A DNA stretch of 64,000 nucleotides from Phycisphaerae bacterium (GCA_029260215.1 JAJDDQ010000066.1:1-64000), one strand, 5' to 3'. Counted from the first letter of the stretch, positions 25,159 to 34,153 are shown. Numbers and translations are program-made. The notes: generated by a model from the sequence alone, not told the origin.

Positions 25159-26474
25159 TGGCAGTGACGCATCGCGTAGTTGTGACCGGAACGGGTTGGA
25201 TCACACCGCTGGGCCACAATGTCGAAGAGGTCTGGCAGCGGCTGCTCGACGGGCACAGCGGCGTCGGCTCGACCACGCTGTTTGACGCTTCCACATTCCC
25301 CACGCAGTTCTCGGCTGAGGTCAAAGCGTTCGATCTGGCCGACCACATAGGAAGTCATGCGGAGCGTCACAGCTCCGCGAGTCGCAATTCTCAACTGGCC
25401 ATCGCAGCGGCTGAGCACGCTTGGCAGCAGGCAGGCTTGCGCCAATGGACCGCGCTCAACCCCGCCCGCGTCGGCGTCTACCTCGGTGGTGGTGAAGGGC
25501 CTGTCGATTTCGAGAATTTCGCAGCCGCCGCCGTTGCGGGTCAACTGAGCGCCGTCGAAAAAGGGCAATCGGCCATGGACGCAGCCGCCTGGGGGGCTGT
25601 CGCAGCCAAACGCCTCGACGCCATGCGTGAGTTTGAGCAGGAACCGAATCTGGCTGCCGCCCACATCGCCGTGGAATACAACGCAGCAGGCCCCAACCTG
25701 AACACGCTCACCGCCTGCGCAGCCAGCACGCAGGCCATCGGCGAAGCTACGTTAATTATTCAACGCGGCGATGCCGACGTCATGTTCGCGGGTGGCACGC
25801 ACAGCATGATTCACCCGCTTGGCGTGACCGGCTTTAACCGTCTGACCGCACTCTCCACGCGTAACGACGATCCGCAACACGCCTCACGACCGTTCGACCG
25901 CGCGCGGGACGGATTCGTGCTCGGCGAAGGTGCGGGCATGATTATTCTGGAATCCCTCGACCACGCCGTGGAACGCGGTGCAAACATCCTGGGCGAGATT
26001 GTGGGCTACGGATCGACCGCCGACGCTTTTCGCGTCACCGATATTCACGAGGATGGTCGCGGTCCGGTGGCAGCCATGCGTCAGGCCCTCACGGCTGCGG
26101 GTATGACACCGGCTGACATCGACTACGTATCCGCCCACGGGACCGGCACGAGTGAAAACGACAAGATCGAGACGCTGTCCATCCGTCAGGTTTTCGGCGA
26201 TCGCGCAAAGAATGTCTCCGTCAGCAGTATCAAGAGCATGCTCGGGCATCTCATCGCAGCCGCCGGCGTTGTGGAGCTGATCGTCTGCATCCACGCCATT
26301 CGCGACAGCGTCGCGCCGCCGACCGCGAATTATCAGACCCCCGACCCGCTCTGCGAACTTGACTATGTCCCCAACGAGCCGCGAAAGATGAAGATTCGGG
26401 CGGCCCTCTCCAACAGCTTCGGTTTCGGCGGGCAGAACGACGCCCTGATCGTCACCGCGCCGCCGTCTGCCTGA
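25158..26474 (+). CDS. Beta-ketoacyl-ACP synthase II-type condensing enzyme
   Basis: A 438-residue FabF-type ketosynthase that would elongate an ACP-bound acyl chain by decarboxylative condensation. The catalytic triad is intact: Cys187 in LTACAASTQAIGEA, His327 in SAHGTGTSENDKIE and His364 in SMLGHLIAAAG. The ATG at 25158 overlaps the TGA of the dead ketosynthase gene (TGATG), giving translational coupling expected of a heterodimer. Last gene of the five-gene acyl cluster. Although FabF-like, the context argues against calling it the housekeeping fabF. Confidence 0.9.
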   Translation: MAVTHRVVVTGTGWITPLGHNVEEVWQRLLDGHSGVGSTTLFDASTFPTQFSAEVKAFDLADHIGSHAERHSSASRNSQLAIAAAEHAWQQAGLRQWTALNPARVGVYLGGGEGPVDFENFAAAAVAGQLSAVEKGQSAMDAAAWGAVAAKRLDAMREFEQEPNLAAAHIAVEYNAAGPNLNTLTACAASTQAIGEATLIIQRGDADVMFAGGTHSMIHPLGVTGFNRLTALSTRNDDPQHASRPFDRARDGFVLGEGAGMIILESLDHAVERGANILGEIVGYGSTADAFRVTDIHEDGRGPVAAMRQALTAAGMTPADIDYVSAHGTGTSENDKIETLSIRQVFGDRAKNVSVSSIKSMLGHLIAAAGVVELIVCIHAIRDSVAPPTANYQTPDPLCELDYVPNEPRKMKIRAALSNSFGFGGQNDALIVTAPPSA

Positions 26475-26509
26475 TGGCCTGCGGGGCGTGCTCCGGAGCG
26501 CGTTCGTTT

Positions 26510-26538
26510 TTGACAGATCGTGTACGACGGGGTAGAAT
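26510..26538 (+). promoter_or_regulatory. Near-consensus promoter of kdsB-pyrG
   Basis: TTGACA-N17-TAGAAT, 27 bases before the kdsB start. The -35 box is perfect and the -10 box matches five of six bases. This separates kdsB-pyrG from the acyl cluster, whose last stop is at 26474. Confidence 0.75.
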
Positions 26539-26564
26539 CGCTCCGCGTAGTAAGGTGAGGGTTC

Positions 26565-27335
26565 TTGCGCAGAGTCATCGTCATCCCGGCACGCTACGCT
26601 TCCACGCGATTACCCGCTAAAGCTCTCGTCGCCGAAACCGGAAAACCGCTGATTCAGCACGTGTACGAGCGCGTTTCGGACGCGCGCGGTTTCGACGAGG
26701 TCGTCGTCGCGACCGACGATCGTCGCATTCTTGACGCGGTCGAAGCGTTCGGCGGGCGCTGCGTGATGACGCGGGCCGACCATCCGTCCGGCACGGATCG
26801 AGTGGCTGAGGTGGCTGGTGGGCTGGATTGCGACATTGTGGTCAACGTGCAGGGCGATGAGCCGGAAATCGAAACGAACGCCATCGAGCGCGTAGCCGAC
26901 CTCGTGTCTGGGGGTGATTGCCCTATGGGTACGCTGGCGTGCAGTTTCGAGCATGTGCGCCGTCAGGGAATCGAAATAAATTCGGACGATGCGTCGTGCG
27001 TGAAGGTCGTGTTTGCGGCGGGGCGGGCACTCTACTTTTCGCGAAGTGAGATACCGTTTCCGCGAAGTCGCGACCCGGAATACGCGGGGCCGTTTCTGCA
27101 TCTGGGGATTTACGCGTATCGGCGGGATTTTTTGCTTCAATTGGCGAAACTTCCACCCACGCCGCTGGAACTGACCGAGGGGTTGGAGCAGCTTCGCGTG
27201 CTCGAGCACGGCTTCTCCATCGAGGTGGCTGCCGTCGAGCATGCCTGCGTCGGAATCGACACGCCTGCAGATTATGCAGCCTTCGTGAAACGGTACGCAA
27301 GCGCCCGATCCGGCGCGGGAACAGAAACGAGCTGA
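26565..27335 (+). CDS. kdsB: 3-deoxy-manno-octulosonate cytidylyltransferase
   Basis: A 256-residue CMP-Kdo synthetase, which activates Kdo with CTP for lipopolysaccharide inner-core assembly. Recognisable features are the nucleotide-binding VIVIPARYASTRLPAKAL, the VVVATDD and RADHPSGTDR motifs, VVNVQGDEP, and the late FLHLGIYAYRRDFLL and EQLRVLEHG stretches, all in family order and spacing. Translation starts at TTG 26565, before which AAGGTGAGGG is visible. It is five bases from pyrG, whose product makes the CTP it uses. It implies a Kdo-containing outer membrane. Confidence 0.95.
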   Translation: MRRVIVIPARYASTRLPAKALVAETGKPLIQHVYERVSDARGFDEVVVATDDRRILDAVEAFGGRCVMTRADHPSGTDRVAEVAGGLDCDIVVNVQGDEPEIETNAIERVADLVSGGDCPMGTLACSFEHVRRQGIEINSDDASCVKVVFAAGRALYFSRSEIPFPRSRDPEYAGPFLHLGIYAYRRDFLLQLAKLPPTPLELTEGLEQLRVLEHGFSIEVAAVEHACVGIDTPADYAAFVKRYASARSGAGTETS

Positions 27336-27339
27336 CCTC

Positions 27340-29139
27340 ATGGACGCTGAAAAACTCCTCTCCTCCGTTTCCGACACTTCGGACGAAACCGAGTTCTACA
27401 CGCCCATGCCAGCGGGCTACAAGCCCGGTCAATGCCGGTACGTCGTTGTTTTCGGCACGGTAATGAGCGGCTTGGGCAAGGGGATTTTCTCCAGTTCTTT
27501 GGCCAAGGTGCTTCAGGACAAAGGGTTGACCGTCGCGCCGATCAAGCTCGAAGGCTATCTTAATCGCGACAGCGGCACGCTGAACCCGTTCCGTCACGGC
27601 GAGGTTTATGTTCTCGACGATGGTATGGAATGCGACATGGACCTCGGCACGTACGAGCGCATGCTCAATCAGGATTTGAACCGCCTGAATTTCTGCACGA
27701 GCGGACAGATTTTCACACGCGTGCTGGAGAAGGAGCGTCGGGGCGGATACCTGGGCAGGGACGTTCAGATGATCCCCCACGTCACTGGCGAGGTGAAGAG
27801 TCGCCTGCGCGAGTTGGCTGTCGCGACCGGTGCCGACGTGGTGTTCGTCGAGATCGGCGGCACGGTGGGAGACGTCGAGAACGCTTATTTTATCGAAGCG
27901 ATCCGTCAGCTTGCTTTTGAGGAAGGCCCGCAGAGCGTTTGCAATGTTGCGCTGACATACATCATCGAGCCGGCTATGCTCGGCGAGCAAAAGTCCAAGC
28001 CGGCTCAGTTGAACCTGCGCACGTTGATGGCGGCTGGCATACACCCGCACATTATCGCGTGTCGGGCGCGGCATCCTGCGACCAATAAAGTGCGCGAAAA
28101 AATCGCCATGTATTCCAACGTGCCGATGGAACGTGTTTTCTCCATGCACGACTGCGACAGCGTCTACGTGATCGCGGAAATGCTTCGCGGCGCGGGCATC
28201 GACTCGGCTGTGCTCGATATTCTTGGGTTGGCTGACCGCGCCGACGTCGAGCGTGAGGACAGGGAACGGACGGTGTGGAATGACTACATTGCCCGCTTTC
28301 GCCAAGCTGCGCTTCCGGTCACCATCGGCATTATCGGGAAATATACCTCTCTGCGCGACAGCTATGCGAGCATTATCCAGGCGATCGAGCACGCCGGTGT
28401 GCATTACGGTGCGCGTGTCGAACTGAAGTGGATCGACAGTTCCAGTCTGACCGAAAAAGACGTGGCGGAGCGTTTGAAGGGATTGCACGGTGTCATCGTT
28501 CCGGGCGGTTTCGGGATACGCGGGGTCGAGGGCAAGTTGGCCTGCATTCGATTCGCCCGCGAAAATCGTATTCCGTACCTTGGCTTGTGCTATGGATTCC
28601 AGATCGCCGTGATCGAATATGCACGCAACGTCTGCGGGCTTGCGGGAGCGAACACAACTGAAATCGAACAGGACGCTGCGTATCCGGTAATCGACGTGTT
28701 GCCCGAGCAGAAACGCATCGAAGGGCTGGGCGGCAACATGCGGTTGGGCGGGCAGGATGTCCTGCTCGCACCCGGCTCGCTCGTCGCGAAAATGTACGGC
28801 GATGTCGAACGCATCCGGCTACGCTTCCGGCATCGCTATGAAGTGGACCCGCAGTTTATCGACACACTTACCGATGGTGGTTTGAGGTTCTCAGGCCGAT
28901 CGCCCAATCACCCCATTATGCAGGTGCTTGAATTGTCTCCGGCGGATCATCCGTTTTTCGTCGGAACCCAGGCTCATCCCGAACTCACCAGTCGCCCGCT
29001 CGATGCGGAACCCATGTTTGCGGCCTTTGTGCATGCGACTTTGGTTCAATCCGGTGTTCGCGATCCCCAGCCGACCGGTGTCCTGCCGAGGGGGAAACCC
29101 GCGACAGAGAATCACCAAAACGAACGGGCTTCGACCTGA
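27340..29139 (+). CDS. pyrG: CTP synthase
   Basis: A 599-residue glutamine-dependent CTP synthase that aminates UTP. The synthetase half has the P-loop GTVMSGLGKG (family norm GGVVSSLGKG), HGEVYV, DMDLGTYERM and VEIGGTVGDVE. The glutaminase half has the oxyanion loop PGGFGIRG, nucleophile Cys in LGLCYGFQ and the HPELTSRP catalytic His/Glu. The stretch after the P-loop reads KLEGYLNRDSGTLNP instead of the highly conserved KLDPYINVDPGTMSP, so this is a divergent member. It also carries about 30 extra N-terminal and 45 extra C-terminal residues relative to E. coli PyrG. In operon with kdsB. Confidence 0.92.
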   Translation: MDAEKLLSSVSDTSDETEFYTPMPAGYKPGQCRYVVVFGTVMSGLGKGIFSSSLAKVLQDKGLTVAPIKLEGYLNRDSGTLNPFRHGEVYVLDDGMECDMDLGTYERMLNQDLNRLNFCTSGQIFTRVLEKERRGGYLGRDVQMIPHVTGEVKSRLRELAVATGADVVFVEIGGTVGDVENAYFIEAIRQLAFEEGPQSVCNVALTYIIEPAMLGEQKSKPAQLNLRTLMAAGIHPHIIACRARHPATNKVREKIAMYSNVPMERVFSMHDCDSVYVIAEMLRGAGIDSAVLDILGLADRADVEREDRERTVWNDYIARFRQAALPVTIGIIGKYTSLRDSYASIIQAIEHAGVHYGARVELKWIDSSSLTEKDVAERLKGLHGVIVPGGFGIRGVEGKLACIRFARENRIPYLGLCYGFQIAVIEYARNVCGLAGANTTEIEQDAAYPVIDVLPEQKRIEGLGGNMRLGGQDVLLAPGSLVAKMYGDVERIRLRFRHRYEVDPQFIDTLTDGGLRFSGRSPNHPIMQVLELSPADHPFFVGTQAHPELTSRPLDAEPMFAAFVHATLVQSGVRDPQPTGVLPRGKPATENHQNERAST

Positions 29140-29426
29140 TAACGACACGGCAACCGCTTCATTATCCAACGATGGACGGTCTTCCGAACAAAAGACCCGG
29201 GGCGGCAGGGTTCACGCGTGATGTAGGCCAGTGAAACCACCTCGCGCTGCGCCTTGCCGCCCGGGAGAAGCGATCCTAAAGGTCGTGTCATGCTAGAGGG
29301 GAGCGGGAGGAGGATGCAACGTAAATCGCGAAAGTTTGGATTTCAGCGGTGACAGATTCTGACACCGTGGTCAGCGGGAGAGGCGCAAGTCGTGGTCTGT
29401 GCAACGATAGCGAAAAGCCCGACTCG

Positions 29427-30605
29427 TCAGGGGGAATAGGAAAGCTTGCCTGTGTCGCGGAGCAGGGCAGCGACATCCACCGAATCGGGTGGAATCAATT
29501 CTGCATTGGCAAGGTATCGCGCCATCGCGACGGCGGCGACCTCATGCCCGCGCGCGTTCGGATGCAGGAAGTCGCCGAAGAGTGTCGCGTCATCAGCCTC
29601 TTTCTCTCGGAAAAACGCGGGGGACAGGTCCAGCGCGTACAAGCTGTCCGCCTCCGCTTCCGCGACGACGATTTTGTGTACGTTGGCCAGCGGGTACTCG
29701 TCAGCCGTCTGGATGCCGGCGGTCGGAAAGACAGCCACGACCACGGGAACGGTGCGATTGGATCGCGCGAGTTGGCTGATCTCAATCATCGCCTCGCGCA
29801 CGCGGTCCCACGTTTCACCCTCGTGTAACTCTCTAAGAAAATCGTCGCCCGAACCGCGCACATGCGCGGCGTAGGCGGGTTCGTTCAGCAATACCGGCAC
29901 CAGTCGCGCCAACATGAACACTCTTGACCGGCTTAACACTGAGCGCATCTTTCGCCAGAGCGACACGCCTTCGCCCGATGCGCGTGCGTCATGCACGACG
30001 TGCATGGCTTCAAGGTCGATGCTGAACGGTTGGGGATCATTCAACACGTAGCCGTAGATGATGAGATCGGGATCAAACGCGAGGGCGCGGGTGCGGAGAA
30101 CCTCAGCCACCTGCATCGTGTTGTATCCCGTTACGCCGAAGTTCATCACTTCGAACTGTCGTTTGTCGCCGGACGCATGGTCGTTGAGCAGCTTCTCCAG
30201 GCGCTTTGTGTAAGTGTCAGCCCGTGGCATCCACATGCCAAAGGTGACGGAATCGCCCAGCACTGCGATGCGGAACACGTTGGCGGGTTTTTCGTGTTCG
30301 AATTCCCGGTCGCGCAGGCCGTCGCTGGAGATCACGCCTGAGCCGTCGGGTGAACCGGGCCTGATTTCGTATTGCAGGATGGTGTTGTCGGTCGGGCGCA
30401 GGTTTTCCAGGTAGACGACGTTCAGCTTCGGGCCTAGTTCGAGGATGCGGATGGCTGCTTCCGCACACATCAGCCCGAATGCGAAGATGATCATCGCGAA
30501 AGCGAATCGCCGCCCGAGTCTGCGTCGCCGCCCGCCGACCTCTGCCGGAGTGGCGGATGATCCGTCCGGAGTGTTTGTAGGTGTATTTCGATCGTCTGGA
30601 TTCAT
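29427..30605 (-). CDS. SGNH/GDSL-family hydrolase, membrane-anchored
   Basis: A 392-residue protein. One N-terminal membrane helix (about residues 33-53) is followed by a periplasmic SGNH domain. Block I is IAVLGDSVTFG (Ser nucleophile), block II lies in MNFGVTGYNTMQVAEVL, and block V is FGDFLHPNARGH (Asp and His). SGNH enzymes act on O-acetyl or other ester groups, often on polysaccharides. The mRNA would start close to the tRNA promoter on the opposite strand. Convergent with pyrG; the 287 bases between hold no further gene. Substrate unknown. Confidence 0.82.
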   Translation of the reverse strand: MNPDDRNTPTNTPDGSSATPAEVGGRRRRLGRRFAFAMIIFAFGLMCAEAAIRILELGPKLNVVYLENLRPTDNTILQYEIRPGSPDGSGVISSDGLRDREFEHEKPANVFRIAVLGDSVTFGMWMPRADTYTKRLEKLLNDHASGDKRQFEVMNFGVTGYNTMQVAEVLRTRALAFDPDLIIYGYVLNDPQPFSIDLEAMHVVHDARASGEGVSLWRKMRSVLSRSRVFMLARLVPVLLNEPAYAAHVRGSGDDFLRELHEGETWDRVREAMIEISQLARSNRTVPVVVAVFPTAGIQTADEYPLANVHKIVVAEAEADSLYALDLSPAFFREKEADDATLFGDFLHPNARGHEVAAVAMARYLANAELIPPDSVDVAALLRDTGKLSYSP

Positions 30606-30696
30606 AAGGCTTTATTGTCGTATGGTCGTTCGAATCGCGAAACCCTGCGGCTGTCCCGTCGTTGCGTGCCGCCGTTTTCGGTCGCGCATCGGAGCG

Positions 30697-30725
30697 TTGA
30701 CAGCCCTCGGGCATCGGCCTAGCAT
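30697..30725 (+). promoter_or_regulatory. Consensus-type promoter of tRNA-Pro
   Basis: TTGACA-N17-TAGCAT ends 12 bases before the tRNA 5' end, giving a start about six bases upstream of the mature tRNA. Confidence 0.75.
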
Positions 30726-30737
30726 GCATCGATCGGG

Positions 30738-30812
30738 CGGGGTGTAGCTCAGCTTGGCTAGAGTGCTGCGTTCGGGACGCAGAGGTCGCTGGTTCGAATC
30801 CAGTCACCCCGA
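30738..30812 (+). tRNA. tRNA-Pro (anticodon CGG)
   Basis: A 75-base cloverleaf: acceptor CGGGGTG with CACCCCG, D arm GCTC/GAGT, anticodon stem CTGCG/CGCAG with loop TTCGGGA (anticodon CGG at 30773-30775), T arm GCTGG/CCAGT with loop TTCGAAT, discriminator A. The C1-G72 pair is typical of proline tRNAs. CCA is not encoded, so it must be added after transcription. Confidence 0.97.
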
Positions 30813-31138
30813 TTCCGCCCGCCTGCGGGAAACCGCTCCATTGATCATTTGGTCGATTCCCAAGCCGTTTCTTGCGGCCTTATCTTTTCAAGACCCCAAA
30901 ATCCAACCGGGCGCCGACAGGATTTGCCGATGGCCACGGCTGATGCACGAAGCCTGACCGGCGAATACTTCAGATGATCGCGGGAGGGTTTCGGCTGAAG
31001 AGCGCGTTCCCGTGCTGGAGATTGCCCTGCGACTATAGAGATGTCATGGCTTTATAAAGCCGTTCCGCTTTCGCCTGACCGTATACTGCGTATGTTCTCA
31101 AGGATGGACAAGTTTCTCATGCACGCGATGCACGAGCG
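30813..31138 (+). other. 326-base intergenic region
   Basis: No convincing gene. A TATACT sequence at 31082-31087 could be a -10 box for the gene at 31139, but no good -35 is placed before it. No terminator-like hairpin with a T run follows the tRNA. Confidence 0.4.
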
Positions 31139-32620
31139 ATGAACCAGGGATCGGCAGACATTCGACGCAGGAATCACCGGCTCAGAGTTGCGGCGGTGAT
31201 TGTTCAATTGGGGGTATTCGTTGGGGTTGCGGGCTGGGTTGCCTGGATCGCGGTGACGCGATGGGACGGTCAGCCCGCTTTGGAACAGGTTGCTGGCTCG
31301 AATGGCTTTCCGCCCGGCAGGCCGATTTCCGCCGAGTTGGACAGGACCGAAGAGCTTGTGGATGCGCTTGCGGCGATTCCGCCCTTACCGGTGTTCAATC
31401 CGCCTCCTCCGCCGGATGGGATGCGATGGGTGTCGCCGTCTGGAAGAACCGTGTCAGCTAGTGACGTGCTTCGGGGAGCGTGGGCGCGAGAAGACCGGCC
31501 ACACTTGCGGGCAGTTGTCGAGTACATCCTGTCGCCGGCGGTCGAAACAGCACTCCAAGCAATCTCGGATATCCCGCCCACCCAATGGAATCTTGGCGAG
31601 CCGATGGGGGTTGGGTTCTCCGGGACGTACGCGGTACGCTTGGTTACGAGAATCCGTGTGGCGCGGGCACGATATCAATGTGCGGAACGCGGGGATGTTG
31701 AGGCTGCTTTGGCTGAATTCGAAGCGGCCTATCGGCTGACGGATTTTGTCTACGACTCAGGAACGCAAATCGGGTTGATGACGGCGTTAACTTGCAATTC
31801 GCTCGCCGACTCGGAACTGATCCATCTTTCACGAGAAAATCGCCTTAGTCGTACCGAGGCTGCGCTTGCCATCGCGACCGTGCGTGGAGCACCGTTTGCA
31901 TTTCGCGACCTTTGGCAAATGGCAGTGGACGCTAATTGGGGAGATTTGACTTGGATACTCGACACAACCTACACCGACGATGGAAATGGCGATGGCTGGC
32001 TCGTACTGAGTCATCTGCAATCTGCGTCGATTCATTCGTGGGCTGCCGAACGTCGTTGTGGAGCGTGGAATATATTGTCTCCGGCATTCAACAGTCGCAA
32101 AATCGTAGCGGGAAAGATCGATCGTTTGCGCGCAGAATATGAGGCGGCCTTGACACTTCCTTTCGAGCAGGCCCGCACGCTGCTGGCGACGTGCGAAGCG
32201 CGATCGTTTTTTGGTATAGCTGATGGCCCGCTGGCGGTCCAATCAGCCTCTCCGGTAATGGGCAATCTCCTAAGGAACGTGACACACCACGTCGCGGGTC
32301 GTCGGGCGACGCTCATTGCGATTGCCTTGTCGGCCTATCGAACGGAACGCGGCCACTATCCGCATTCTTTGGACGAGCTTGTCCCGATCTATCTTGAGGA
32401 ACTGCCGCTCGACCCCTTCGGGGATCGTCCGTTTCATTACACGCTCAAGAAAGATGAGGACTATGGGCTGTATTCGGTCGGTCTGAATCTGGTGGACGAC
32501 GGTGGTGTGAACAAGTGGTCAGCCGGTCAGAGCGAGACATCTGAAGCCGACGATGTGGTTTTCGCCTACCCGCGCGGTGAGTCTAAATTTGAGCCGGTGC
32601 TTGAGAGGATTCAGCCGTGA
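31139..32620 (+). CDS. Unknown single-pass membrane protein
   Basis: A 493-residue protein I do not recognise as a named family. A basic N-terminus is followed by one membrane helix (about 17-40), so most of the chain is extracytoplasmic. A Pro-rich stretch (residues about 80-100) is followed by a helical body. The C-terminal 110 residues contain ALSAYRTERGHYPHSLDELVP, then LPLDPFGDRPFHYT and GLYSVGLNLVDDGG. That is the pattern seen in planctomycete proteins with a pseudopilin-like C-terminal module (a GspG-style DPW/GxYS layout). Its stop overlaps the GTG start of the next gene (GTGA), so the two probably work together. Confidence 0.7.
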   Translation: MNQGSADIRRRNHRLRVAAVIVQLGVFVGVAGWVAWIAVTRWDGQPALEQVAGSNGFPPGRPISAELDRTEELVDALAAIPPLPVFNPPPPPDGMRWVSPSGRTVSASDVLRGAWAREDRPHLRAVVEYILSPAVETALQAISDIPPTQWNLGEPMGVGFSGTYAVRLVTRIRVARARYQCAERGDVEAALAEFEAAYRLTDFVYDSGTQIGLMTALTCNSLADSELIHLSRENRLSRTEAALAIATVRGAPFAFRDLWQMAVDANWGDLTWILDTTYTDDGNGDGWLVLSHLQSASIHSWAAERRCGAWNILSPAFNSRKIVAGKIDRLRAEYEAALTLPFEQARTLLATCEARSFFGIADGPLAVQSASPVMGNLLRNVTHHVAGRRATLIAIALSAYRTERGHYPHSLDELVPIYLEELPLDPFGDRPFHYTLKKDEDYGLYSVGLNLVDDGGVNKWSAGQSETSEADDVVFAYPRGESKFEPVLERIQP

Positions 32621-34080
32621 CCGGTGCGACGTCCAACACGACCGGACAGCCTGAGATGGTGCCGAATGAGTGGCCTCCGATTTGCGTAGCGGCTGAAACC
32701 GTTCCGCGACGGGTTTCGGGAATTGTCGCGATAGGTGTGATGCCAGGCCTGTGGTTTTCGCCGAAGCGTGTGGGTGCGATCGTTGCGGCGGCCAGTTGGC
32801 GCGCGACGTTTGTCGCACATTCTATCGCCGTTTGCCTTGGGGGCGGGCTTATCGCTTGGAGTGAGCAAATCTTGTACGTTCGTTCCACGCTCGGCGGTTT
32901 CGGTCGCGCGGTTCAGTCCGATCAGTCGTTCGTTCTTCCGGCGCCGGTCTACGGTGATGCGTGGGTCATGGAGTGGTTGCGGTCACCGTTTGCGGCGCTG
33001 GTTGCGACGCTTCATGGTTCGATTGGAATCATTACGCCCGGCGCGACGATTCCGTGGGTTTTTGCGGGATCGGAGTTGGGTTTGATCGTCACGGCGTTGC
33101 TCGTGGCTCCGTTCGTGGCGGTTGGGGAATCCATGCGTCTCGTCCTGGCCCGATCGCTCAAGCTGAGTTTGTGGAGCACCACGATGATGGTGCCGTTGGG
33201 TATAGGGTGGATGTGCGATCCGTATGTGCGCGCCCTGTTCGATTTGCCCAACGTGTGGCTGCCGGTGGATTACGCAGTTGTCGCATTGTTTGCGGTGTGG
33301 TGGCTGGCTGTCCTGTTGCGTTCGGGATCGACTTACGTCGGCCCGCCCCGTGGCCCCCTGTGGGAACCGCGTCGCCCGCGCTGCGAAGCGTGCGGCTACA
33401 CGATTGCGCATCTGGATGTGGACGGCCGTTGCCCCGAGTGTGCTCGGCCGGTGGCGATGTCCCTTGCGGATCGACGTTGTTTGCCGGAGTTTGCGCGTGC
33501 GGTCGGGTTTGCGGGCAAGGCAAGGGCGTTTTTCTCGACGATCCGAACGGTTTTTACTCAGGAAACTTTTTTTGAAGGACTGGCGGTGCTCCGAGGCCAT
33601 CGTGAGGCGCGCGTATTCGTCGTTCTAATCGCCTTGTTCAGTTCAGGGCTGCTGTCGATCGCGTTGTCAATCAGCAAGGCCCTCTTGTACGGTGGGCTGC
33701 CATTGGGCGTGCAAATTCGCAATAGCGGCACGTTGGCTGAAATCGTTGTCGCCGCCTGTATTCTTCTATTTATTCAGCTTGCCGCCATGTCCTTGCTGGC
33801 GTGGTTGGTATCCGTCTTTGGGAAGCGACCGCTGCACGTCGCGGCCACGTTTGTGTCCTACGCCGCTGTTTGTGTTTTTCCTGCCGCCGTGGGGATCACG
33901 CTTGCATTGCACGCGGTGTCCATGATTTACTGGGCTGTGGACACCCGGACACGTCACGATTTTACCGTCGCGCTATCCATCGGGTCCGCGGTCGCGTTTG
34001 TGGGGGCGATTTATGTGCTGCAACTGATTGTGGGAGTTGCCAGGAGAGCGTTGCGCGACACACGACTTGCGAACGGTTAG
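32617..34080 (+). CDS. Polytopic membrane protein with a four-cysteine ribbon
   Basis: A 487-residue protein with roughly eight to ten membrane helices and a central cytosolic loop. The loop carries a zinc-ribbon-like motif: CEACGYTIAHL, then GRCPECARPV (Cys at about residues 259, 262, 275, 278). CxxCGY...CPEC ribbons followed by membrane helices are frequent in Phycisphaerae and other planctomycetes. Function unknown. Starts at GTG 32617, overlapping the previous stop by four bases. The helices flanking the ribbon suggest membrane signalling or transport, but nothing specific can be claimed. Confidence 0.7.
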   Translation: MTGATSNTTGQPEMVPNEWPPICVAAETVPRRVSGIVAIGVMPGLWFSPKRVGAIVAAASWRATFVAHSIAVCLGGGLIAWSEQILYVRSTLGGFGRAVQSDQSFVLPAPVYGDAWVMEWLRSPFAALVATLHGSIGIITPGATIPWVFAGSELGLIVTALLVAPFVAVGESMRLVLARSLKLSLWSTTMMVPLGIGWMCDPYVRALFDLPNVWLPVDYAVVALFAVWWLAVLLRSGSTYVGPPRGPLWEPRRPRCEACGYTIAHLDVDGRCPECARPVAMSLADRRCLPEFARAVGFAGKARAFFSTIRTVFTQETFFEGLAVLRGHREARVFVVLIALFSSGLLSIALSISKALLYGGLPLGVQIRNSGTLAEIVVAACILLFIQLAAMSLLAWLVSVFGKRPLHVAATFVSYAAVCVFPAAVGITLALHAVSMIYWAVDTRTRHDFTVALSIGSAVAFVGAIYVLQLIVGVARRALRDTRLANG

Positions 34081-34153
34081 CAGATCGTAGAAAAATCGTG
34101 GCATGGGTTTCAAACCTGGATAAGAAACCGGCATTGCGTAAGACTTTTTTCCT

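Noticed and set aside
25158-26474. Calling this gene the housekeeping fabF
   Set aside because: It is catalytically intact but is coupled to a dead ketosynthase in a dedicated cluster; the primary fabF is probably elsewhere.
29349-29367. Imperfect hairpin GGTGACAGATTCTGACACC as a pyrG terminator
   Set aside because: Only 4+3 pairs with a mismatch, no T run, and over 200 bases after the stop codon.
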